From: Woronichinia naegeliana WA131 | GTDB lineage: Bacteria > Cyanobacteriota > Cyanobacteriia > Cyanobacteriales > Microcystaceae | Direction of reading: 5' to 3' | Assembly (NCBI GenBank): GCA_025370055.1 | Contig: CP073041.1 | Span: 3,720,001-3,784,000, forward strand | DNA length: 64,000 nucleotides | Part shown: positions 17,489 through 25,770 of the stretch, one piece after another | Layout: the number at the start of each line of letters is the position of its first letter | Numbering within the stretch: position 1 is the stretch's first letter | Notes under the pieces: generated by a model | What the model was told of the DNA's origin: nothing | Database searches by the model: none | The model's input: only the letters and a program-made list of their open reading frames with translations | Program-made: the position numbers and the translations under genes

Positions 17489-18518
17489 TATTTATCAAAC
17501 TGTTTTAGAAGGTCGGGGAATCGCGTCTAAATTACTGGATAACACAACAGAATTTCGACCGAATCTCTTTAAAGCGTCTATACGAGGTCATGCACTACGG
17601 ATTTTTGGCGGTTTAACGGATAGTAAAACGGCGGACAAGGCGGTTGAGGGTCTCCTTGGAGGCATTCAAGGCGATGGAGGGACAGTCGGCTTATTGTCTA
17701 TGCGTTTTGTGGAAAAATCCCTCGCGATTGACACCTTTGGCACAGGCAAATGGCAAGTTTCAACTTATCAAGTGAAAGGCACATTAAGTTGGCTAGTTAC
17801 TCAATCCTTAGAACCTAAACAATTCAAATTATTACAGGACTTAATCGTTTCATTAGTACGATTTAATATGGTATTAGGCGGTTTTGGTCGTTCCTGGCGA
17901 AGAGCAGATCACCGTCTATTTTATAAAGAGTATTACCACCAAGGATCAAAACAAAAACCGTTAATTGGGTGTCATTGGCAATGGCAAGGCGATCGCGCTT
18001 TAGCAGAAGATGTAAGTGTTCGTAAATTAGAGCAATTAGGCCCCTTTATTAACAGAGTCAGAGAATATGCTCAAAAATGGTTAGAAATTAACAATTTACC
18101 TGTTAACCAAACCAACTATGCTCAAAATTGGCGTGAAGCTTGGCATCCTGATTCTGTTCAAGTTTGGGGACGATTAACGAAGGATGGAGTGGATGACTCC
18201 TTAGCTATTCGTTGGTTACACCAATCTTATCGTCCGGCTAATCCACAATTTGGCATTGCTGATGGGAGTATTTATAGGACTCAGATAACAGGAGAAATGG
18301 GTCGAGTCGGTCTTCTTTGGCATCGTATGTATCCTGTTGTTCGTTTATTGAAAAATAAAGAGGATGCTAGTAAAAAAATTGGTAAAACGACTTCTGAATA
18401 TCTAGAATTTTTAACTATTTTTCCTGATGGTTCCAGAGAATCCAGCCAATTTTTAGAGTATCTGAAAACCTCTAACGAGTTTAAACTTTTATGGCCTATT
18501 TCTACAGATGATGGATAA
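17489..18518 (+). pseudogene. cmr6: Cmr6-Cmr1-like fusion, 3' part
   Basis: This is the continuation of the gene interrupted at 15801. It holds a second RAMP-like domain with RPNLFKASIRGHALRIFGGL, a GGIQGDGGTVGLLSMRF segment and LGGFGRSWRRADHRLFY. Cmr1-type proteins cap the Cmr filament and have such SIRG...FGG motifs. The frame stops at 18516-18518 after STDDG. In the shifted frame from 18512 a further 37 residues are open to 18625 (WIISDRRLWKREGLDQLKPF...), which look like the true C-terminus, so there is probably also a frameshift near 18510. Confidence 0.75.
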
Positions 18519-18621
18519 TCAGCGATCGCCGTCTTTGGAAACGAGAAGGACTTGATCAACTAAAACCCTTTATTAAAGCATTCAAAGATCGAGGTTTAGT
18601 TTTTACTTGGGGGAAAAATCT

Positions 18622-19224
18622 TTAGGCTTGAAAAATTTGAGCGGGAGCAATCTGTAATTCAGCAAAAGTTAGGGAAATGATCTTTTCTTCATCTCTAAAT
18701 TGCTGTAATGTATATTGATTCTCTTCATTTAGGGTATAAACGGAAATTGTCGGAAACTTGGGATCACCAATTAAGGCACGACTAGCGATCGCTAGGTAAT
18801 CCACAATCCAATATTCTTTGATTCCTAACTTTTCGTATTCATAGAGTTTGTCAACATAGTCATTTTCCCAGTTAGTTGAAACGACTTCTACTGCTAATTG
18901 AATCGGTTCTGTTAAGGCGGCATAGTCCGTTGGTGCGGAACGCCAGAGAGTACGGTCAATGACGCTAACATCAGGAACCCGCCCTTGTTCGTTACCTTTT
19001 TTGTTAAAAGTTCGGATAGTTGCTTGAGTTGTAACAATAAAATTGGACTGCGATCGCCGAATTTCATCATTTAACAGAAACAGAATAAATTCAGCAATGA
19101 TCTTATGTTGACGAGTATTGCTCATTTCTACAATTTCTCCATTAACAAATTCAAAACGTCCTTCATCGGGGCATTGAGCAAGAAAGTTGGCAAAGGTGAG
19201 CTTGGGTTTGGTTAAAGTGGTCAT
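18622..19224 (-). CDS. Uma2 family (DUF820) endonuclease-like protein
   Basis: A 200-residue protein with the PD-(D/E)XK layout of the Uma2/DUF820 family, which is greatly expanded in cyanobacteria: FEFVNGEIVEMS, then RVPDVSVIDR, then LAVEVVSTNWENDYVDKL and GIKEYWIVDYL. The D of VPD, the E of VEVVS and the K of DKL can form the nuclease site. Its cellular role is unknown. Its stop region overlaps the cmr6-cmr1 remnant by a few bases in convergent orientation. Confidence 0.88.
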   Translation of the reverse strand: MTTLTKPKLTFANFLAQCPDEGRFEFVNGEIVEMSNTRQHKIIAEFILFLLNDEIRRSQSNFIVTTQATIRTFNKKGNEQGRVPDVSVIDRTLWRSAPTDYAALTEPIQLAVEVVSTNWENDYVDKLYEYEKLGIKEYWIVDYLAIASRALIGDPKFPTISVYTLNEENQYTLQQFRDEEKIISLTFAELQIAPAQIFQA

Positions 19225-19426
19225 TGGTCTCCCTCACAGCATGGGTGTTAGTCTTAAGTTTAGCAACTTAAACGGCGATCGCATCCCTAGCGATGGAGAA
19301 ATTTTCCCTAGAAATAATTCGAGAAATAACTTGATCAGAAAAAACGCGATCGCTGTTAATCAATTAGTTCTTTTTTGAATTTTCAACCAATTAGCCACCC
19401 TTTTTAAGGGGAGTTGGGGGGATCAA
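19225..19426. other. Intergenic between Uma2 and SAVED-like gene
   Basis: No gene is supported. The stretch has three HIP1-like GCGATCGC sites and a TTTTTAAGGGGAG-type C/G-run motif near the 3' end of the SAVED-like gene. Confidence 0.5.
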
Positions 19427-19609
19427 TTACTGACCACGATAATAACTAAAATCATTAAGAGCAAATAAATCTCGATAACTTTGGGTTTGTTGATCATATT
19501 GAGTTAACAAAATTCGCCAATATTGTTGAGTGGCCATTCCCACTAAAATTCCTAAAGCGATCGGCATAGAATAAACTAATTTTATTTCTTCATAACCCTG
19601 TTGTTGAGC
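19427..19609 (-). pseudogene. Membrane SAVED-like protein, 3' part
   Basis: This is the last 60 codons of the gene whose 5' part is 21212-22151. It contains IKLVYSMPIALGILVG followed by WRILLTQYDQ and YRDLFAL, a pattern like the second CARF-like half of SAVED domains (hydrophobic strand, P..LG.LVG, then ...YE/YD..Y.). The IS-C insertion lies between residues AQQ and QGYEE. The 10-bp duplication GTTGTTGAGC marks both sides, and removal of the IS restores one frame. Confidence 0.7.
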
Positions 19610-21211
19610 CTGACTTTTCCCGTTAAGTCCAAAATCCAGCAATGCAAACTTCTAGAGGCTTTATCTGGCAAGGGTTTGAGTAATGATTCTCTTGACAGGA
19701 AAAAAATATTCTGAAGCCATCATCCCGCTTATCGTTCAAATTTCAAAAACAAAGGATGAAGGGAGTATGAGACTGTAAAATGGAGAAAATCTTAAAGGGC
19801 AGGTCAAAAAATGTTGGAATGGTGGACAAAAAACTTTGCCAGTTGTGAATTGGGAGACGAGAGGCTAAACAATCGTGCCTTCTCGATTGGGAAAAAGTTA
19901 AGTGAGGGGTTTGGAAAAGCCTTATCAGAAGTGTTTAAGGGAGGAAACGAGTTAAAGAGGGCCTATGAATTTTTGGGAATCCGAAAACAGACTTTGTCAA
20001 GATAATAGAGCCGCACTGTGAAATGACAACTGCCGCCGTAGAAGAATATAAGATAATGCTATCAGTCGGAGATACGACCTTCTTAGATTATCGCAATATC
20101 AAGGAAAAAAGGGAAGGGTATGGGCCGACTGGAAAAGGAGGGAATGGATTAATACTGCATAGTGCTTTAGCAATTGAGCCAGAAAAAGGACAAGTATTAG
20201 GTTTATTATGGCAAAAACTGTGGAATAGGGAGGTAAAAGAAAAGCCCCCAACAGATGAAACGGCGAAGCAGAAAAAAGAAAGACAGAAAGAACAAAGAAA
20301 AGCAGCTCGTCAAAGACCATTTGAGGAAAAAGAATCCTACAAATGGGTAGAGGCTCTAAACACCTGTGAGAAACAGGTAGAAAGTTCAACGAGGGTAATT
20401 CATGTATTTGACAGAGAAGGAGATGTTTCAGAAGTCTTTGACTCAGTGCGTCAACTCAAGCATACAGGAGTGCTGGTCAGAGCGTCTCATAATCGTAGTT
20501 TAGACAAAAATAGTGAACGACTTTGGCAACATTTGGAATCAGAACCGATTCGTTTTCATCAAGAAATCGAGATTCCGAGTACAGGAAAAAGAAAAGCACG
20601 GAAGGTTAAGCTTGCCGTCCGATTTTGCCCAGTTAATCTACGAACTCCCTATCGTTTTGATAATCGTGACCCGTTGAATGTCTATGCTGTTTATGCGACA
20701 GAAATCGATTGTCCCGAAGGCGAAACTCCTTTATCTTGGATGCTTCTGACTACAGAAGTTGTTGAGACTATTGAGATGGCTGTCACTATTCTTCGTTGGT
20801 ACACCTACCGATGGCGGGTTGAAGAATTTCATAAAGTCCTTAAGTCTGGTTGTCAGAGTGAGCGTTATCGACTTGCCTCTGATGGAATGAAAACTCTTTT
20901 GGGTTTTTTAAGTGTCATTGCTGTTGAACTTTTACACGTTACTTATCTTCATCGTACCCAGCCCGATGCTCTCGCGATTGAAATTCTTAATCCTCTTCAA
21001 CTTCAGGTGTTAAAAGCAGCCGCCTCTCAAAAACTTCCCCCTATTTTGACTGTTGCTTGGGCTGTCGAGTCTGTTGCTTTTCTTGGTGGTTATCTTGAAC
21101 ATCGTCGTAAAACTCCTCTCGGTATCCAAGTCCTTTGGCGCGGTTGGTTGAAGTTGCATGACCTTTGCCAAGGCTGGCAGCTTGCAATCCGCACTTAACG
21201 GGAAAAGTCAG
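19610..21211 (+). mobile_element. IS-C (IS4-family, Tn5-like), 1602 bp, in SAVED-like gene
   Basis: Perfect 18-bp terminal inverted repeats CTGACTTTTCCCGTTAAG are found at 19610 and, inverted, ending at 21211. A 10-bp target duplication GTTGTTGAGC lies at 19600-19609 and 21212-21221. The target duplication length fits the IS4 family. The transposase is frameshifted. Confidence 0.93.
19811..21198 (+). pseudogene. IS-C transposase, frameshifted
   Basis: The first frame codes WWTKNFASCELGDERLNNRAF, the N-terminal DNA-binding part of Tn5-like IS4 transposases. It goes out of frame at the T-run near 19972 (five T where six are needed) and stops at 20005. The following frame reads NPKTDFVKIIEPH and MTTAAVEEYK and continues through the catalytic parts: VGDTTFLDYRN (D), VIHVFDREGDVSE (D) and the YTYRWRVEEFHKVLKSGC signature (E). 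The catalytic residues survive but the single-base deletion should inactivate the product. Confidence 0.88.
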
Positions 21212-22151
21212 GTTGTTGAGCAATATTTAAGACTTTAAAGATTTCGCGGCTATATTGTAGCCAATCCTCATCAGCCTGAATCGTTCCGCTTGTTTTACTT
21301 TTAAGATAGATAATATCACCATAGTTCTTAATAGCCGAGTCTTCTAAACTAATTTTATGGGAAGCGGCATCAACAACGACACAGACTTTATTTTGAGTTT
21401 TAGTTGCTGGCAATAAGGTTCGTTCAAATTTCTCAAATTCAATAATGTCTTCTTTCAGGCGGCGATCACTAATTTCGACGACAGGATAATAGCTATCGGA
21501 GGATTTGTTATATTGAAAAACGCGAACACCATCGGTTCCAAAGAGAGTTCCGACTAAAATACCAACGCTAATCGGGCCAATATAAGCTAAATATACAATG
21601 GTATTACGAGGAGTTTTAGCTTTTAGTTTTTCTAAGTTATAGCGAACAATTTGCAGAAAGGTTTGTAGTTGAACGCTATCAAATATATCGCCAGAGTAAT
21701 TAAAAATTAAGTCTTGTTTTTCAATACCAATAATTTTCTGTAAATTATTTTGATGATTCGCATAGTTTACTTCTTCATCTATGATGCCAAAGATGGAACT
21801 AAGGGCATTTTCACTGCTACTAGGATTAGAAATATTGATAATAATGGGAAGGGGAATAGCATATTTTTGATAGATAACAAATTTACGCGATTCATAAAAA
21901 ATACCAACGATTACACCGATTAAAATGGCACAAACGACAAAGATATAGCCGTTGCTTAATTGATTGGCAATTAATCCTAATATGGTTCCAACAAAGAAGA
22001 CGATGTTGGTGACAGGATTCAGAATAATCGGAACTGGTTTTTGTTGAAATGTTTGCCATATTTCGCCAATTTTGGGAGATAAATACAGTTGAGATTGTAA
22101 ATTATCTTTTTTTGTTATGGACGAGTTCGGCAATGGTGTTAGATTTGGCAT
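21212..22151 (-). pseudogene. Membrane SAVED-like protein, 5' part (TM-SAVED candidate)
   Basis: Start chosen at ATG 22151. Two hydrophobic segments lie near residues 47-64 and 69-87 (VFFVGTILGLIA, FVVCAILIGVIVGIF). A soluble part follows with NTIVYLAYIGPISVGILVG, then VRVFQYN..SYYPV, then KVCVVVDAASHKI. This strand-P-LG pattern repeats in the 3' part, giving the two CARF-like halves expected of SAVED. TM-SAVED proteins are known effectors of CBASS systems, and SAVED domains also sense cyclic oligoadenylates in type III CRISPR. The reconstructed protein is about 370 residues. Family call is by motif only. Confidence 0.65.
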
Positions 22152-22202
22152 TAAACTATACCTATTTTTTAGAAAAGTCTGACTAAAATTTGAAAAGTTT
22201 GG

Positions 22203-23690
22203 GTAGGGGCGCAAGGCTTGCCATCCGTGTCAACTTAAAGGAATGGGTTCCCAAATTTGTTGATTGAGAGCGGCCTTTTCTCGATGTCGCTTTCTCTCAG
22301 CTTTGACCAAACCAAATAACTTAGCACGTTCAGCCAGATAGGTTACTGTATCAGGCTTTTCTCCTCTAGCAATAGCCTTCGCTACATAGTATAGACTCCG
22401 AAACACCATCTCTACTGAGATTTTTTCTTTCGGTTGATTTAGAGCAATCGCCACTTCCCCTACCAATTGATTTAAGACCGTATAGAAAATCAAAGTGCAA
22501 ATAATCTGGATTTGGACACCATTCTTATTCCCTACCCATAAATAGGCTAGTCCTAAAAGTCTTTTCGTTAATAAAAAGGCTTCTTCGATTGTCCATCGTC
22601 TTCGATATAAATCACAGACCTCTTCGGCGGACAGTTGTTCGGGAGACAACACATTTGTTAAATACTGATACCAGATTGTTCCCCATAATACTGAGACTAA
22701 TCTCACCGGATGCTTGCAAGGATTAGAACGGTAATTTCCCATAATGATAATCTCATCTCTGTAATGACTACCTTGAGACAATACTTGTTTGGTTTTGTAA
22801 GATGTACCCGCTCTAAATCTGGTTAGAAAAAACTTTTTAGCTTCTGTTAACAAATCAAACCACACAAAGCTAAAAAATCCCATATCTACAAGAATTAAAC
22901 CATTTTCTGGTAATTTAGCTGCCAATTCTTCACACCATATTTTATCATTTGATTTATCATTTTCTGTGTACCATAAAGTAACGGGTCTTTGGGTAAAGGC
23001 TTCCACTACCATCATTATTTTACCCCCCAATTTACTCTTTTCTTCTTTACTTATTTTCATATTTTTCCTTATCTGCTCTAGCGTTGAGCCATCTGCTATC
23101 CACACTGCACTAAACTTTTCTCTTATTTTTTCCCATTTTTCTCCTACTTGGAGCTTCTTCCCTTTTTCGGCTGCTTTTTCTAACACTCCTTTTAGTAATA
23201 TTGCAAATATTTCGGCTGGCACATTCATCATTCTTTTTGATACTGCCTGTTTGCTTACTTTTAATGATGCTACCCATAGCAATCCCTCTTCCTCTAACAG
23301 TCTTACCGCTTCACTTATACCCGCTATTTGACGATACACTATACTTAACACTAATGCCACCATTACTGGTAAATTTAATACCCTATCTCTCATCATTTTC
23401 TCATGAGTTCCCTGTAAATATTTTAATGGTGTAAACATTGTGGGTTCTAGTAATTCAAACAACTCTTTTGTTATTTCAGGGATTTCTACCCCTGGCTGAT
23501 TTGTCTTACGACGTAAGTCTGGGTTTCCTTTTCTCCGAGGATGTTGTCTTGCCATTTGTTTTTTGCTCACTTTTTTATATACTAACCTTTTTTTCAGCCT
23601 ACTCTTACTTCCGCCTGCTTTTAGGCTAATCTTTTGTGAGTAGGCATTTTGGCTTAAGTTGACACCAATGAAGGCTTGCGCCCAAAAGTA
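22203..23690 (-). mobile_element. IS-B copy 1 (about 1.49 kb), minus orientation
   Basis: Inner terminal repeats GTGTCAACTTAA and TTAAGTTGACAC are clear. The outer part at the right end (CCAATGAAGGCTTGCGCCC, then AAAAGTA) is identical in both copies, which puts the end near 23690. The left end is diverged. An alternative reading places the ends at 22222 and 23670 with a 9-bp duplication AAGGCTTGC, inside a GGCGCAAG-type palindrome. It pairs with the inverted copy at 25771-27258. Confidence 0.8.
22230..23570 (-). CDS. IS-B transposase, intact copy (IS4-like DDE)
   Basis: A 446-residue transposase. Catalytic regions seen are AVWIADGSTLEQIRKN (D), LILVDMGFFSFVWFDLL (D) and the YRRRWTIEEAFLLTKRLLGL signature (E), an IS4-type Y-(2)R-(3)E-(6)K pattern. 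The downstream TM-SAVED gene starts beyond its 3' end in the same orientation, so the IS also separates that gene from its native promoter region. Confidence 0.87.
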   Translation of the reverse strand: MSKKQMARQHPRRKGNPDLRRKTNQPGVEIPEITKELFELLEPTMFTPLKYLQGTHEKMMRDRVLNLPVMVALVLSIVYRQIAGISEAVRLLEEEGLLWVASLKVSKQAVSKRMMNVPAEIFAILLKGVLEKAAEKGKKLQVGEKWEKIREKFSAVWIADGSTLEQIRKNMKISKEEKSKLGGKIMMVVEAFTQRPVTLWYTENDKSNDKIWCEELAAKLPENGLILVDMGFFSFVWFDLLTEAKKFFLTRFRAGTSYKTKQVLSQGSHYRDEIIIMGNYRSNPCKHPVRLVSVLWGTIWYQYLTNVLSPEQLSAEEVCDLYRRRWTIEEAFLLTKRLLGLAYLWVGNKNGVQIQIICTLIFYTVLNQLVGEVAIALNQPKEKISVEMVFRSLYYVAKAIARGEKPDTVTYLAERAKLFGLVKAERKRHREKAALNQQIWEPIPLS

Positions 23691-23984
23691 AAGGGATCAT
23701 ATCTAAATTTTGTCAGCTTCAATTATTCTGACATAATAGACCTCTTGCAAATTGAAGAAAGTCCCCCTTTTTAAGGGGGATTTAGGGGGATCAAGCGCTA
23801 TTGTGCAAGAAGTCTAATTCAAACCTATCATCTTTTGATTGCTCAAGTCACGCTCAATCTGTTTTAAACAGCGATCTGTTATACAAGGGTTGCTGAAACC
23901 TTGACAGGGACTTGATCCCCCCCTGCCCCCCTTAAAAAGGGGGGAGAATGAGAAAAGTCAGCTTTTGAGTATTTTATGTCGCTG
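23691..23984. other. Region between IS-B copy 1 and cas2 remnant 2
   Basis: No gene is seen. It contains a palindromic element at 23737-23816 and a second C-run/G-run motif near 23917-23945. Confidence 0.5.
23737..23816. repeat. 80-bp MITE-like palindromic element
   Basis: Terminal inverted repeats TAGACCTCTTGCA and TGCAAGAAGTCTA enclose a central CCCCCTTTTTAAGGGGG palindrome. No coding capacity. A transposon-derived miniature element is likely. Confidence 0.55.
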
Positions 23985-24140
23985 GACGAGATGCGGGCTT
24001 TGTTTCAAAAAGTTAACAAACAGGTCAAACCCCAGGAAGATAGTGTAAGATTTTATTGGATTTCTCAAGAAGCCGTTTCTAGGGTGCTAGTGATTGGCAG
24101 TCCTCCCTCCGAACCGCCTCCGAACGCCTATATTTTCTAG
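23985..24140 (+). pseudogene. cas2: cas2 C-terminal remnant, copy 2
   Basis: It has the same extent as the remnant at 8447-8602 (51 codons and stop) and reads EDSVRFYWISQEAVSRVLVI, then GSPPSEPPPNAYIF, closer to normal Cas2 than copy 1. Upstream homology ends at about the same codon in both copies, so the truncation probably happened before the module was duplicated. Confidence 0.82.
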
Positions 24141-24374
24141 GTTTAGAGCGTGTTTACTGGGGCTGTTCTTCTCTCTCGTTTCGACGCACCTCGCCTGATC
24201 GCTGAAAGCCTTGATCTCTCGTTGAGATGTGTCGAATGCTGACGGTGTAAGGGTTCTGGAACTCACTTTTTTCTGTTTTGACAGATTTTAGGAGCTAAAA
24301 TGACAGTACCTTTGTCACATACGTCGAATTGGCTATCTCTAAGCTGCTCTGGACAGGACTTCTAAGAAGCTACT
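24141..24374 (+). promoter_or_regulatory. CRISPR leader, array 2
   Basis: Conserved with the leader of array 1 (8603-8836), with scattered substitutions, up to the first repeat. The last 90 bp before the repeat are best conserved. Confidence 0.7.
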
Positions 24375-25766
24375 CCCTACCGATTGGGTTAAATCGGATT
24401 AGTTGGAAACGGTGCAAACGCAATTAAAGATGCAGTAACACCTAAGCCTAAGACCCTACCGATTGGGTTAAATCGGATTAGTTGGAAACAATACCACCGC
24501 TTTGCTTGGTGGGGATATTAGCTGGTCCCTACCGATTGGGTTAAATCGGATTAGTTGGAAACAAAGATGATGCTGGCTGCTCTGTCTATAATAATTTGTT
24601 GTTTCCCTACCGATTGGGTTAAATCGGATTAGTTGGAAACAGATTAACAGTCAGGGTTTCCTTAACCTTAAATCCACCATCCCCTACCGATTGGGTTAAA
24701 TCGGATTAGTTGGAAACTCAAGGGGACAGGGTGACTTGGGGACGGGGCGAATGGCGATTAATTATTTTTTGCGATCGCTTAAAACCCTTTTTAAAATCTC
24801 CCAGTCTCCCCCTCTCCCAGTCTCCAAAAAGCCCTACCGATTGGGTTAAATCGGATTAGTTGGAAACGCAAGGGGACGGGGTGACTTGGTGACAGGGCGA
24901 ATGGCGATTAATTATTTTTTGCGATCACTTGAAACCATTTTTAAAATCTCCCAGTCTCCTCTTCTCCCAGTCTCCAAAATCCCTACCGATTGGGTTAAAT
25001 CGGATTAGTTGGAAACGCAAGGGGACGGGGTGACTTGGGGACGGGGCGAATGGCGATTAATCATTTTTTGTGATCGCTTAAAACCCGTTTAAAAATCTCC
25101 CAGTCTCCTCTTCTCCCAGTCTCCAAAATCCCTACCGATTGGGTTAAATCGGATTAGTTGGAAATGCAAGAGGACGGGGTGACTTGGGGACGGGGCGAAT
25201 GGCGATTAATTATTATTTCTGATCGCTTAAAACCCTTTTTTAAATCTCCTAGTCTCCCGCTCTCCCAGTCTCCAAAATCCCTACTGATTGGGTTAAATCG
25301 GATTAGTTGGAAACTCAAGGGGACGGGGTGACTTGGGGACGGGGCGAATGGCGATCAATTATTATTTCTGATCGCTTAAAACCCTTTTTTAAATCTCCTA
25401 GTCTCCCCCTCTCCCAGTCTCCAAAATCCCTACCGATTGGGTTAAATCGGATTAGTTGGAAACTCAAGGGGACAGGGTGACTTGGGGACAGGGCGAATGG
25501 CGATTAATTATTTTTTGCGATCGCTTAAAACCCGTTTAAAAATCTCCCAGTCTCCTCTTCTCCCAGTCTCCAAAATCCCTACCGATTGGGTTAAATCGGA
25601 TTAGTTGGAAATGCAAGAGGACGGGGTGACTTGGGGACGGGGCGAATGGCGATTAATCATTTTTTGCGATCGCTTAAAACCCTTTTTAAATCTCCCAGTC
25701 TCCCCCTCTCTTCTTCTCCCTCTCCAAAAAGCTCTACTGATCGCGTTTATCGGATTAATTGGAAAC
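24375..25766 (+). CRISPR. CRISPR array 2: 12 repeats, 4 normal and 7 oversized spacers
   Basis: It has the same 36-bp repeat as array 1. Repeats start at 24375, 24454, 24527, 24605, 24682, 24832, 24981, 25130, 25279, 25428, 25577 and 25731 (degenerate last). Spacer lengths are 43, 37, 42, 41, 114, 113, 113, 113, 113, 113 and 118. The normal leader-proximal spacers differ from those of array 1. The seven long ones are variants of the ~113-bp sequence also seen in array 1. Some inner repeats carry single changes (GAAAT at 25165 and 25612; CTACTG at 25281). Confidence 0.97.
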
Positions 25767-25770
25767 GATT

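Noticed and set aside
22966-23331. Hydrophobic frames antisense to the IS-B transposase
   Set aside because: Shadow of the transposase coding strand with the same bias.
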